A stretch of 64,000 nt of DNA from Thereva unica (Eukaryota; Arthropoda; Insecta; Diptera; Therevidae): contig OX465282.1 of NCBI GenBank assembly GCA_949987705.1, forward strand, positions 41,008,039-41,072,038, given 5' to 3'. Under the pieces are notes generated by a model. That model was not told the origin of the DNA. It saw only the letters and a program-made list of their open reading frames with translations, and made no database searches. The translations under genes were made by a program, and so were the position numbers. Of the stretch, positions 22,616 through 34,928 are shown one piece after another. Positions within the stretch are counted from its first letter, which is position 1, and each line of letters begins with the position of its first letter.

Positions 22616-23607
22616 TATTTTCTACTTTTTAGTTTATTATATGTATTCCGCCATTTTATGATGGCAATTCTATTAGATTCAAAATTGCGTCACACAGTTT
22701 ACTGTATTCATTTGATACCCATGTCGTGGGCTCGGTGGAACATAATTGCAAAAACGGCCGCCATCTCGGAACCGTCTTCTTGATTTTTTTACAAAAAGGT
22801 CAAATTGCATTTAGTACTTATACATGATGAGTTGAACTCAAGTTGAACCCAAGTCTAACTACATGTAAATGATGAAAAATGCGCCATTCTTTTAATTAAC
22901 TTTTTCATTAAAATTGAAATTTCACGCTTTCTTTAAAATATTTTTTATTTTTTACTTTTCAGTACATTTTTTAGTTAATGAAAAGAATTTTTTTAAAAAA
23001 TTTTTTTTAACCATTTATTTTATTTTCTACTTTTTAGTTTATTATATGTATTCCGCCATTTTTTGATGGCAATTCTATTAGATTTAAAATTACGTCACAC
23101 AGTTTACTGTATTCATTTGATACCCATGTCGTGGGATCGGGGAACATAATTGAAAAAACGGCCGCCATCTCGGAACCGTCTTCTTGATTTTTTAACAAAA
23201 AGGTCAGATTGCATTTAGTACTTATACATGATGAGTTGAACTCAAGTTGAACCCAAGTCTAACTACATGTAAACGGGAGTCGAGTTGGGTTAAGGTTGAC
23301 TGAACTCGACTCAGCTCTGCTACCTGGGTTTAATTGAAATTATGCATACGGACATGAGTTCAGTATTTGAGTAGTTGAATTTAGTTGACAGCAGCATCTC
23401 TGTGTTTGTTTGTGATTTTTCGTAACGTGTATTGCTTCTTTATTATCAACTCACCCTTAACTCAACTATTCATCTCATCATTCATACACATTAACCACCC
23501 GAACTACGAGTGTGTGCAAAATCGGAAGTTGATCGGTTATATTTTCTACTTTTTAGTCTATTATAAGCTTTCCGCAATTTAGTGTTGGCCGCCATTTTGA
23601 ATTTGGA
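22616..23607. repeat. Foldback M, right unique arm with internal partial duplication
   Basis: Inverse of 18346-18922, but interrupted. At about 22868 (after ACATGTAAA) the sequence jumps to a second half-hairpin (22869-23020), then repeats the arm from TCTACTTTTTAGTTTATTAT (compare 22621 and 23027). About 0.41 kb of arm and hairpin has therefore been duplicated here. Confidence 0.75.
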
Positions 23608-25375
23608 ATGACGCCACATAGCTTATTGTGTTCTACCTGTCATATCCTTTCATTTGATACCCATGTCAGAGGGCCGCGGAGCACAATTTCAAAAATCGGG
23701 CGCCATTTTGGAACCGCCATCTTGATATTTTTACAAAATGGCCAGATTGCATTGTCATCCAAACTAAACGTGTCTGCAAAATTTCAGCTCTATCCGAAAC
23801 CGGGAAGTGGGTCAAATTTAACTTCCAAGATTTGACGACAAACAGTGTAAGTGTTGGCCGCCATTTTGAATTTGGAATGACGCCACGTAGCTTATTGTGT
23901 TCTACCTGTCATATCCTTTCATTTGATACCCATGTCAGAGGGCCGCGGAGCACAATTTCAAAAATCGGGCGCCATTTTGGAACCGCCATCTTGATATTTT
24001 TACAAAATGGCCAGATTGCATTGTCATCCAAACTAAACGTGTATGCAAAATTTCAGCTCTATCCGAAACCGGGAAGTGGGTCAAATTTAACTTCCAAGAT
24101 TTGACGACAAACAGTGTAAGTGTTGGCCGCCATTTTGAATTTGGAATGACGACACATAGCTTATTGTGTTCTACCTGTCATATCCTTTCATTTAATACCC
24201 ATGTCAGAGGGCCGCGGAGCACAATTTCAAAAATCGGGCGCCATTTTGGAACCGCCATCTTGATATTTTTACAAAATGGCCAGATTGCATTGTCATCCAA
24301 ACTAAACGTGTATGCAAAATTTCAGCTCTATCCGAAACCGGGAAGTGGGTCAAATTTAACTTCCAAGATTTGACGACAAACAGTGTAAGTGTTGGCCGCC
24401 ATTTTGAATTTGGAATGACGCCACATAGCTTATTGTGTTCTACCTGTCATATCCTTTCATTTGATACCCATGTCAGAGGGCCGCGGAGCACAATTTCAAA
24501 AATCGGGCGCCATTTTGGAACCGCCATCTTGATATTTTTACAAAATGGCCAGATTGCATTGTCACCCAAACTAAACGTGTATGCAAAATTTCAGCTCTAT
24601 CCGAAACCGGGAAGTGGGTCAAATTTAACTTCCAACATTTGACGACAAACAGTGCAAGTGTTGGCCGCCATTTTGAATTTAGAATGACGCCACATAGCTT
24701 ATTGTGTTCTACCTGTCATATCCTTTCATTTGATACCCATGTCAGAGGGCCGCGGAGCACAATTTCAAAAATCGGGCGCCATTTTGGAACCGCCATCATG
24801 ATATTTTTACAAAATGGCGAGATTGCATTGACATCCAAACTAAACGTGTATGCAAAATTTCAGCTCTATCCGAAACCGGGAAGTGGGTCAAATTTAACTT
24901 CCAAGATTTGACGACAAACAGTGTAAGTGTTGTCCGCCATTTTGAATTTGGAATGACGCCACATAGCTTATTGTGTTCTACCTGTCAAATCCTTTCATTT
25001 GATACCCATTTCAAAGGGCCGCGGAGCACAATTTCAAAAATCGGGCGCCATTTTGGAACCGCCATCTTGATATTTTTACAAAATGGCCAGATTGCATTGT
25101 TATCCAAACTAAACGTGTATGCAAAATTTCAGCTCTATCCGAAACCGGGAAGTGGGTCAAATTTAACTTCCAAGATTTGACGACAAACAGTGTAAGTAAA
25201 ATAAAAGCGGGCGCCATTTTGGAACCGCTATCTTGATATTTTTACAAAATGGCCAGATTGCATTGTCATCCAAGCTAAACGTGTATGCAAAATTTCAGCT
25301 CTATCCGAAACCGGGAAGTGGGTCAAATTTAACTTCCAAGATTTGACGACAAACAGTGCAAGTTAAATAAAAGAA
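23608..25375 (+). repeat. 269-bp satellite array, right arm of M (about 6.6 units)
   Basis: Landmarks recur at 23832, 24101, 24370, 24639 and 24908, an exact 269-bp period. Unit composition: GCCGCCATTTTGAATTTGGA, CTACCTGTCATATCCTTTCA, core TTTGATACCCATGTCA, GGGCGCCATTTTGGAACCGC, TTTCAGCTCTATCCGAAACC, GATTTGACGACAAACAGTG. The last unit lacks its first third. Units differ by few substitutions. Each unit is open over about 90 codons in one frame, but because 269 is not a multiple of three the frame changes each time. I do not regard it as coding. Confidence 0.95.
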
Positions 25376-25875
25376 TTTAAAAAAGGAAAAAAAATTTTTA
25401 AGAAACTCTTTTCTTTACCTTAATATATTGATCAGTTGTGAACACAAAATTAATATAAATACTAAAAAAATCGACTAAAAGGTAAAAAATAAGAAGATTT
25501 TAAACAATATAAACTTTTAAATCAAAATGGAAAAAATCTCACACATTCCTTAAAGAAAAGCGTGGGGTGCGTTTTTATGAAACAAAATGCTCAATTAGTG
25601 AAAATTCGTAGCTGTCTGAAATGTTAAAATGTACTCACGGCAGTCATGTTTTTTTAAGTTCAGGTTGGTATGGGCGCCCCACGCTTTTCTTTAAGGAATG
25701 TGTGAGATTTTTTCCATTTTGATTTAAAAGTTTATATTGTTTAAAATCTTCTTATTTTTTACCTTTTAGTCGATTTTTTTAGTATTTATATTAATTTTGT
25801 GTTCACAACTGATCAATATATTAAGGTAAAGAAAAGAGTTTCTTAAAAATTTTTTTTTCCTTTTTTTTATTTTTT
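25376..25875. repeat. Hairpin alpha (about 0.5 kb)
   Basis: AAGAAACTCTTTTCTTTACC (25399) is inverted at 25823-25845. The arms are about 180 bp and the loop is at about 25570-25670 (TTCGTAGCTGTCTGAAATGT). The other copy is split by insertions: left arm 57440-57675, loop 59893-59982, right arm 60713-60890. Confidence 0.8.
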
Positions 25876-26261
25876 ACTTTTTAGTAACGAATAGCGTTAA
25901 TTAATACATTACAATTTCCAAACTTTTAATTAGATTATCATGTTAAATAAGGAAACTTTTTTACATGTTTTGTATTTGTCTCTTTACAACAGTTCTCAAG
26001 TGCAGCCCAAAAATGCACAATTTGATGACCCCTCAAAAATCTAATAGCGCTCTACGTTTTTTTTTACATTTTGAAAGGTAGTGTACTCGCATATACTGGC
26101 TGGAGCAATAAAAACTAAAAACTGGAAACATATTTTTTTGCATCTTTTTAAATCATATTTTTATTTGCTATTGGTAGCTATGTTATGTCTTCCGCCATTT
26201 TTTAGTGAACGCCATATTTGATTTAAAACGACGTCATACAGTTTACTTTCTTACTCACTTT
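25876..26261. repeat. Outer foldback arm, segment 1
   Basis: Inverse of about 57064-57440 (landmark ATGGCGTTCACTAAAAAATG at 57112). It ends at CTCACTTT, the left target duplication of the hAT-like element. Confidence 0.8.
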
Positions 26262-27228
26262 CAGGGCCGGCGCTACCATTAAGGCGAACTAGGCGGTCGC
26301 CTAGGGCGCCGATTTTTGGGGGGCGCCAGATTTTCGGCTTTTAGTTTTTAACAAAATTTATGAAGAGCAAAAAAGAGAAACTGAGAAAAGTGGAATTTTT
26401 TTTTATTTACTGATTCTTTTAACCATTTTGAAGGCGTAATAAAATAGAATTTATGAGGTCCAAAAATAATTAAACTGGGTCAACTTTTTTCTTACTGGTC
26501 ACTTCGTGAATGGATACAATAAGTGTGTTCGATGACTGCTCCAGCTCAAGATTAAGCAGAAAAAATCAGCAATTTGCGTTCTTTGAGACCTTTTGACAGA
26601 TCTTTTCTGCTCCCATTGGCCGTCCTCTGTGTTTTTTGAGCCTGCTCTTTGTTGAGAATTCTCACTTTTTCTGCTCCACCAAATTTGTAGGAGCAGGCAG
26701 AGCAGCCAAATTCTTCTTCTTCTTTTTCTTTTGACAATTGTCAAATTGAAAGCAGGAAAAATCGGAAAATTGATTTATGAATGATTTATTCGGAAAATAC
26801 TTGGAAATATTAAAAACTACACATTAATTTTTATAAAAATAACATTTCGATGCTATTCAATTTTTTTTATTGGTATATATTTCTTCTTCTACAATTGACA
26901 TTCGTATCTAACCTCTAAAAACAGAATTTGGAGCAGAATTTAGCAGAAAGGTGTTTTTTGAGCTTCTTGCTATTATCTGATTTTTTCTGTTCTGACATCA
27001 ATTTGACAGCCGCTCCCAATTGAGCCGCCCTGCTCTGCTCTGAACTTTTTAAGCGGTCATCGAACACACATAATAATTTACGAGTTATTTTTTTGGACAG
27101 TTCTTAAAAAATTGTGTTGACTGTTGAGCGCGCTCGTCACCGGCGCACTCTCAAGTGCCATGGTCCATAGCAAAGGGCGCTAATAATTCTCTTCGCCTAG
27201 GGCGCCAAATACGGTCGCGCCGGCCCTG
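26262..27228. mobile_element. hAT-like non-autonomous element (967 bp) with 8-bp TSD
   Basis: TIRs CAGGGCCGGCGC (26262) and GCGCCGGCCCTG (to 27228), with subterminal CGCCTAGGGCGCC in both ends. It is flanked by perfect 8-bp duplications CTCACTTT (26254-26261 and 27229-27236). The inverted homologous arm at 57064-57075 has the site without this element. CAGGG ends and 8-bp duplications fit the hAT superfamily. No transposase; interior largely occupied by a second MITE. Confidence 0.9.
26523..27069. mobile_element. Nested MITE inside the hAT-like element
   Basis: TIR GTGTGTTCGATGACTGCT at 26523 and AGCGGTCATCGAACACAC to 27069 (one mismatch), flanked by ATAA on both sides (26519-26522, 27070-27073). 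547 bp, non-coding. The minus-strand frames at 26499-26744 are spurious. Confidence 0.75.
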
Positions 27229-27234
27229 CTCACT

Positions 27235-27907
27235 TTAATACACTTTCATTTGATATCCATACCGAGAGCGAAATAAATAAAAGGGTAAACCGCCATTTTG
27301 TGTTGGCCGCCATTTTGAATTGAAATGACGGGACACAGACAACAGTATTCTAATTGTCACTCCCTTCCATTTGATACCCATGCCGAGCGCGTTGTAAAGA
27401 AAAATTGATCCTCTGTTTTGTGTTGGCCGCCACTTTTATGCCGCCATTTTTCTACTGCCATTTTGAATTTAGGATGACGCTAATTGTATTCAACTTGTTA
27501 TAACCTTTCATTTGATACCCATATCGAACGAGTGGCTGTAAAGAAAAATGTAATCCATCATATTTTTTTGGCCGCCATTTTTAATTTGGAACTATCATTT
27601 TCGTGTGTTTTCGTCGGAAATACACATGTCTGTTAATTTTTACCAATTTTTATTGAAGGGAAGTGAGTTTTAAGACTCTACATTGAGTAGAACGAATAAT
27701 TCCAAGCATTTTTTATTAAAAATCGTTTTTTGTTACTCAACAACAAAATCAACAACAAAAAATGTAACAAAATGTCATATTCGTGTATTGTCATCGGGAA
27801 TATGTATGCCTGCAAAGTTTCATCCATTTGCATTGAGTAAAAGGCGGTTAAATTAACGTTACAAGATTTGATGCTCCGAAGTGAAAGTAAAGAAAAGAGT
27901 TTAAAAA
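27235..27907. repeat. Outer foldback arm, segment 2, with diverged core-motif units
   Basis: Inverse of 53757-54430. It carries three diverged units centred on TTTGATATCCATACCGAG, TTTGATACCCATGCCGAG and TTTGATACCCATATCGAA (27247, 27370, 27511), each with a nearby GGCCGCCATTTTGAATT-like block. Its inner end is GAAAAGAGTTTAAAAA at 27907. Confidence 0.8.
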
Positions 27908-28480
27908 TACTTCACTTAGTGGTATTCCGTGGAACTCATAACTTATCTCTTAATTTCGATTGAATTTTATAAATTTTTCTCGTTATTATACATAATTATT
28001 GTTTATTTCAATAACAAATGCTAACACGTCGCTTAACAAGTCATAAAGCATTTAAAATTTAGTATATACGAGAAACATTCTCCATTTTCAATATTTCGAA
28101 TCTGTTTTGTCGTTATAATTTTATGCAAGTTTCAATTTGCACTACGTTTTTTAAGCACAGAGCCGAACCCTTTAAAAATAAACAATGGCCAAGTTCGACC
28201 TGCTGTGCAGCTTCAAAGAAAAACAATTAACCGTTTCTACTGCCGGGATTTAATAGTGTCAACAATACTATAGTCAAACCAAAAGATGGAAATCTCTTAA
28301 TCGAAACTTTTATTTTCGGACTTTTGTCCACGTTGTAGGCAATTCGTCTCACTGTGCGGTTATAAGAAAACCTCCATCATTAGGTTTTTATTTAGACAAA
28401 TCTCACAATGAGCTCATATTTAGCTCATATTTAGCTCATATTATATTTGTCATTTATATACACTCTTACGGCGGCGTATA
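27908..28480. other. Unassigned interval inside outer inverted repeat
   Basis: No gene recognised. 28405-28445 holds tandem GAGCTCATATTTA words. On the minus strand 28150-28400 has short coding-like stretches between stops, which could be the decayed 3' end of the adjacent BEL element. I could not confirm that. Confidence 0.3.
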
Positions 28481-28487
28481 CACAGTA

Positions 28488-28559
28488 GTCTCAATAGCGC
28501 AGTTGGTAGAATGTTGGCTTCATGTTCCAGTGACCCAGGTTCGAATCTCGTATAAGGCA
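28488..28559 (+). ncRNA. tRNA-Met-like pseudogene or SINE head
   Basis: TCAATAGCGCAGTTGGTAGA (D-arm, A-box), an anticodon-like loop TTCATGT with CAT, then GGTTCGAATC (B-box) and a closing AAGGCA. It resembles elongator tRNA-Met, but the acceptor stem and anticodon stem contain mismatches, so a working tRNA is unlikely. Following poly-A-rich sequence (28562-28700) suggests a SINE. Confidence 0.5.
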
Positions 28560-28904
28560 ATCGAAAAAAAATATTCTCAAATCATGAGTAAAATTGAAAA
28601 TATATAATAATATAAAATTCTATGAATATAAAAAATAGTAGAAAAAGACAGGAACAAAAAAAATTAATGTGAAAATAGTAATTTTGTTTTTTAACATTTC
28701 TGCTCAGTGAGCTCAATATGAGATCATTTTGAGATAGCATTTAGCTCTTGATTTACATCATATTGACCTCATATTTAGTTCAGAAACATGCGCCAATTAA
28801 CTCACTATTACCTCATATGTATCTCATAAATTACTATTTGAGACTTTAAACGAAAAAATTGCCAATCGCAAATAGATCATATTTAGCTCAATATGAGCTA
28901 TAAT
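28560..28904. other. AT-rich SINE tail or MITE-like interval
   Basis: Contains GAGCTCAATATGAG, TAGCTCAATATGAGCTATAA and related words repeated near both 28710-28740 and 28880-28905. It truncates the BEL pol reading frame near 28905. Confidence 0.35.
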
Positions 28905-30510
28905 GCCTGCTGGGATTGGCCAGTCCGCTTCAGGGAGAGTTAACCAGGTCGGTCCATTCCACCAAAGTGAAGATTTTATTAACGTTGTCGGTTGACAACC
29001 TCGCGATCCTAGATCAGCTGGGTTATCGTGAGTATTAACATACCTCCACGCCTTACAATCGATTTGTTCTTGTATTGCTGCTACTCGGTTACACACAAAC
29101 GGTTTCCATTGTGTCGGTCGCCCTCGAATCCATGAAAATGCGATCATTGAATCCGACCTTACAACCACTTCTAGTTTTTCAACCGTTAATGCGTTCCGCA
29201 CCTTTTGTGTCAACTTCGTTAACAATACGGCTCCACATAATTCAAGCCGCGGTAAAGTAACCGGTTTGAGTGGTGCTACTTTTGATTTTGATGTTAAGAA
29301 AACCACCTTGACTTTCCCATCCTGACATGCAACTCTGGTATACACGACAGCACAATACGCGACCATTGACGCGTCGCAAAACCCATGAAGCTGTATCGAT
29401 GAACATGCTTTACGAAGACTCAACCATCGAGGAATCTTCAACGATTGCGCAATTTGCGACAGAAGACTTCGTTTTGTGAGCTGAGAATTTTTATCTTTGA
29501 TATGTACCTTGAACGAAAAACAGTCATGGATCGGGTTCCAATATAAACCAAGCGCTTTAATTAAGCCACCATCATCTAGCTTACTTAACATATGTGTCTC
29601 TCTTTCATCTATTGGGGTGTTTTCCAAAACTCTTTTGCTGTTACTTGCCCATTTACGCAGCACAAATCCACCACTGGTTAACATACCTTGAAGTTGTTGT
29701 TGAGTCTGTATTGCCTCCTCTTCCGTATCTGCTCCTGACATCACATCGTCTACATAGAAATCCCGAAGGACAATCGGACGCGCCAAAGGAAAATTGTTAC
29801 TTTCGTCGACTGCGTCTAAGTATCCTGATAGCTAAATACGGGGCACATGATGTACCAAGCGTCACGGTTTGAAATTCGAACTGACGGACAGGTTCTTGAG
29901 GCTTGTTTCTCCACAAAATACGTTGATACCGAACATCTTCCTCCGCTACATGTATTTGCCTGTACATTTTGCTGATATCAGCCATGAACACAATCGGGTA
30001 TTCCCTCCAGCTTAAAATTATTGAACTCAAATCATCCTGTAACCTTGGACCCGTTATTAGCTTATCATTTAATGAATTACCGTTCGTCGTTTTATTGGAC
30101 GCATCAAAAACTACTCGTAAACTGGTGGTGCTGCTTTCCTTAAATACTGCGTGATGTGGTAAATAGTACATTCCGTAACATTCTGCTCCTTCCTTGGTTC
30201 TAAATACGTGGTCAGTTTGAGTTACGGGTCTCATGTGTGACAATTCTGAATATTCATTAATACATTGCGCATAATGTTTAAACACTTCTGGTCACTTTCC
30301 AATCGTTCTTTCCAATCCATAAAGTCTCGACAATGCTGCATTTCGTGAGTCACCAAGATTTGGGCGTTGGAAATTTACAAGAGGCAACTTCACTTCATAT
30401 CTGCCATCCGATAATCTGCGATGTGTACGTTCGAAAAACTCTTCACAATCTCGTTCTTCTTGGGTCAATATTCGGTTGTCCTCAATGTTTTCGAGTTCCC
30501 AAAATCGTCG
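28905..30510 (-). pseudogene. BEL/Pao pol fragment (RT and RNase H), broken
   Basis: Minus strand from 30510: FDDFWELENIEDNRILTQEE and GRYEVKLPLVNF, typical of the start of BEL/Pao RT; after a stop, the palm with FMADISKMYRQIHV (motif A) and TLGTSCAPYLA (motif B), ending in a frameshift near 29810; then YVDD (motif C, about 29750), and an RNase H region with GFCDAS (about 29385), RLELCGAV, RSDSMIAFSW and NPADLGSRG. About 150-200 residues normally present between LRKWASNS and GFCDAS appear shortened. The integrase is absent. Upstream, at 30511, the BEL frame is cut by the gypsy-2 insertion; its gag and protease are 21 kb away at 51420-53407. Confidence 0.85.
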
Positions 30511-30514
30511 AAGT

Positions 30515-30630
30515 TAATGTGTTCTCCTTCCTTGTGGGGGCATCAATTATAACACAATTGTTATTCAGTTTGTATTTTTATTTTATTCATCCAGTTTTTA
30601 ACAATTATTGAATATACACAATTCGAACTA
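30515..30630 (-). repeat. gypsy-2 3' LTR, truncated
   Basis: On the minus strand it ends GGAGAACACATTA, directly followed by ACTT (AAGT at 30511-30514) and BEL coding. It matches 51105-51190 plus 45088-45120. Its upstream part is lost: at 30630/30631 it is interrupted by a Helitron 5' end (A followed by TCTATATCTATAAAA). Confidence 0.85.
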
Positions 30631-31135
30631 TCTATATCTATAAAAATCTCGTGTCACAGTAACAAACACCGAACTTCTCCGAAACGGGTTGACCGATTTT
30701 TAGATATGAAATTTTTTGTGTATATTTTGTAGGTCTGAGAATAGGTCGTAGGCTATTTTTTATACCTTTAACCAAAAGAAACAGCTGAAAAATCTAAAAC
30801 AAATTGGTAATTTTAGGAATTTTCACTTCAATTTAGTTTCAATAGCTTCATGGCCTACCTATTGTTTGACAGCTTCGTAAATGTAAAATAATTGTCATTA
30901 AATTGAATCATTCCATTTAATGAAAATTTCAAATTTACGCAACTGTCAGAAAATAGGTAGGCCATGATGCTATTGAAACTAAACTGAAATACAATAAGCA
31001 ATATAGTATATATTCAAGAGGGCGGAATACCACTTTCATCACAACCCCCTCGACATGGGTATCAAATGAAAGAGTATGATAAGTAGAATCCAATAAGAAA
31101 TATAGTATACTCAATAGATGGGTTTAGATTCATAA
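30631..31135 (+). mobile_element. Helitron 5' fragment
   Basis: Starts TCTATATCTATAAAAATCTC immediately after an A in the gypsy-2 LTR (uninterrupted sequence at 51187-51195), the A/T insertion expected for Helitrons. It is homologous to the 5' ends at 33134 and 36563, including CTCCGAAACGGGTTGACC and GGTCTGAGAATAGGTCGTAG. It contains one array unit (about 31020-31120). No CTAG end was found nearby, so it is truncated. Confidence 0.75.
30832..30983. repeat. Hairpin insert inside Helitron (about 150 bp)
   Basis: TTTAGTTTCAATAGCTTCAT (30832) is inverted at 30983. The inverted block includes GGCCTACCTATTGTTTGACA. The same hairpin lies at 33330-33470 and 36227-36367, always at the same place in the Helitron, so it was already part of the family. 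Confidence 0.8.
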
Positions 31136-31488
31136 TTTGAACGGATACTTAAACGGCTGGACTGATTTTTACAAGCTTATGAACTTCGTCCCTGTGAAAT
31201 CTTGCGATCGATTTTTCGACTTCTTCTCGATATCCGGTGATGCTCAAATTAGGCACACACCTTTGGTTCTAAAGGCCATACAATAAGTGTATTAAATTTT
31301 ATGGTACATCCAATATGGCGGCCACTATAAAATAGCGGATTGCCTTTTCCTTTACAATCCCCCGACATTGGTTTCCAATGCAAAACTGTGGCGAGTAAAA
31401 TTCAGTCAGCTAGGTGGCGTCATTTTAAATGCAATATGGTGGTTCCACAAAATGGCGCATTACCTCGATATGGGTGTCATTATTTTCA
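31136..31488. other. Diverged repeat interval
   Basis: Non-coding; contains ATGGCGGCCACTATAAAAT and further decayed array-like blocks (ccaatatggcgg, aaatggcgcattacc). It joins the Helitron fragment to the helicase fragment. Confidence 0.4.
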
Positions 31489-31651
31489 GTTGAACGTTGG
31501 TTCGGTATTTATTATGCTGCGAAACATCAATCCACCAAGATTTTGCAATGGCACCAGATTGTCTGTGAAAAAACTTATGAACAATGTGATCGAAGCTACC
31601 ATTGTCAAGGGAAAGTACCAAGGCGAAGATGTTTTTATTCTGAGGATTTAA
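31489..31651 (+). pseudogene. Helitron Pif1-like helicase C-terminal fragment
   Basis: The frame ending at 31651 contains MLRNINPPRFCNGTRLSV followed by KKLMNNVIEATIVKGKYQGE, the conserved block (…LRNLNP…CNGTRL…NVIEA…G…GE) near the C-terminus of Pif1-type helicases in Helitron Rep-helicase proteins. Only about 50 residues remain and the catalytic Walker motifs are absent. The upstream 50 codons of the same frame are repeat-derived. It stops at TAA, directly beside mariner sequence. Confidence 0.8.
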
Positions 31652-32033
31652 TGAGTACGAATGATTGGACGTACAAGTCGCGTTGGCTGCAACATGGAAA
31701 TGCCGTCGCCAGAATGATCGATACTGAGCCGAAATTTTGATGAGGGATGAAGCTCATTTTACAGTCTCTGCGGGTGTCAACAACCAAAACTGTCAAAATT
31801 GGGAAACAGAGAAACACGACGTTCACGAAAAACTACTGCACGACAAGGAAGTCACTGCCTGGGCCGGAGTGGGCTCAAAAACCACCATCGGACCGTTTTT
31901 CTGCAAAGTTCGAGAAATCCCGGGGCGGCGCATGCTATCATTGTTAGTGTATTTTGTGCGTCCGAAAACGCATGAAAAAGGTCTGGCGAACCTATTTTCA
32001 ATAACACGGCGCCAAATTAATCTCGAAAATTAA
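31652..32033 (+). pseudogene. mariner-type transposase fragment
   Basis: After the helicase fragment, the overlapping and following frames read RMIDTEPKF (to a TGA at 31738-31740) and MRDEAHFTVSAGVNNQNCQN with HDKEVTAWAGVGSKTTIGPF. This matches the block around the second catalytic Asp of mariner-family transposases (xDEAHF…VNxQNxxxW…VTVWxG…IGPxFF). The first Asp and the last acidic residue of the DDE/D triad are not visible, and no TIRs were found. Truncated, with a premature stop and divergence after about 31915. Confidence 0.7.
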
Positions 32034-32340
32034 GCGTGATATCGAAAAATTTTATTTCATATTTTCGACTTATTTTGCTGTGATTCATCATAATTCATCG
32101 TCAAAAAGCGGCCCCCCTGAGCTGTAGAGGGGCCAACAAAAAAAGAGGGGGTAAAAAAATTGGACCCAAAAATTGACCGGCAACATCCATATTATTCCTC
32201 TTTGAGCTATTCTTAACGGATCTCTGTTAACAGAATTCGGTCCTCATATTTTGCATACCTCCAGCGCCTGCACTAATAATAATCCTTGCAATTCTCAATA
32301 AAAAAATTCAATTTTGAATGTCGGTTTATGACACTATAAT
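32034..32340. other. Unassigned interval
   Basis: No gene. It contains a G-rich patch at 32110-32165 and nothing recognisable otherwise. Confidence 0.4.
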
Positions 32341-32716
32341 TAGCATACATTGTTTATACTACAAGGAATATTGTTCATGTTATCTAAACAAGTTAAAATA
32401 AAATTTGTTAGGATTCCTAACAATGAGCATTTTATTGATCAACTTAATTAAAACGGAGTAATTTCGTAACTGCTGAGAGATTTCAATTTTTAAACACTCT
32501 GCACTCTGATTGGACTTACAAATCAAGAATGATTAGCATACATTGTTTATAATATGAGAAATATTATTCATGTTATCTAAACAACTTACAACTTAAAATA
32601 AAATTTGTTACTATTCGTAACAATAAGCATTTTATTGATCAACTTAATTAAAACGGAGTAATTTCGTAACTGCTGAGAGATTTCAATTTTTAAATACTCT
32701 GCACTCTGATTGGACG
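32341..32716 (+). repeat. 192-bp tandem duplication
   Basis: TAGCATACATTGTTTATA begins at 32341 and again at 32533. Both units contain GCATTTTATTGATCAACTTA and AACTGCTGAGAGATTTCAAT. Non-coding. Confidence 0.85.
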
Positions 32717-33033
32717 TGGGTCGTGTAGGCCCTATCTCTTGACTATCTTATTATTTATATTTGTTATTCAAAAGGGAAATTTTCCTTTAGGTATTCTTGA
32801 TGTTTTTAAGTATTCCCGATACTCACAGCTATTCGGATAATGTTGGAAATAAATAACATAACGTGAAAATGGATTTTCCCATGTTATTTAAAGGGAGAAA
32901 TTGTTTTATCTAAAGGCACGCGAAAATTAATGTTACAAATTTTTTAAAATTGATAATTAACTTTTTGACATCTAAATAATCGATTTTACCAGTCCTCTCA
33001 TAAATATCTTTAATTTGGGAAATAACGGCCACC
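32717..33033. other. Unassigned AT-rich interval
   Basis: No gene or repeat partner seen. Confidence 0.4.

Positions 33034-34897
<1,864 letters not shown>

Positions 34898-34927
<30 letters not shown>
34898..34927. repeat. (TA)n spacer at palindrome centre
   Basis: 30 bp of TA separating the two Helitron 3' ends (…CTAG and CTAG…). Confidence 0.95.

Positions 34928-34928
<1 letters not shown>

Larger units (their letters stand above)
17905..25381. mobile_element. Large foldback element M with 269-bp satellite arms
   Basis: The left end (AAATTCTTTTATTTAACTTA, from 17911) is inverted at the right end (…GTTAAATAAAAGAATTT, to about 25381). From the ends inward both arms contain 269-bp satellite units, a roughly 0.55-kb arm, and an AT-rich hairpin. 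The left arm has 1.5 satellite units and the right arm about 6.6. The core (19317-22212) is filled by four copies of another TIR element. The organisation, long inverted repeats built from tandem subrepeats, is that of foldback-type DNA elements. There is no transposase, and superfamily cannot be assigned. Partial copies recur at 57676-59880 and 60890-64000. Confidence 0.65.

Noticed and set aside
23608..25180. Overlapping 90-codon frames in every 269-bp unit
   Set aside because: They begin at TTG overlapping the previous TGA, follow the satellite unit exactly and change frame each unit. They show no domain and appear equally in inverted arrays, so they are a by-product of the repeat.
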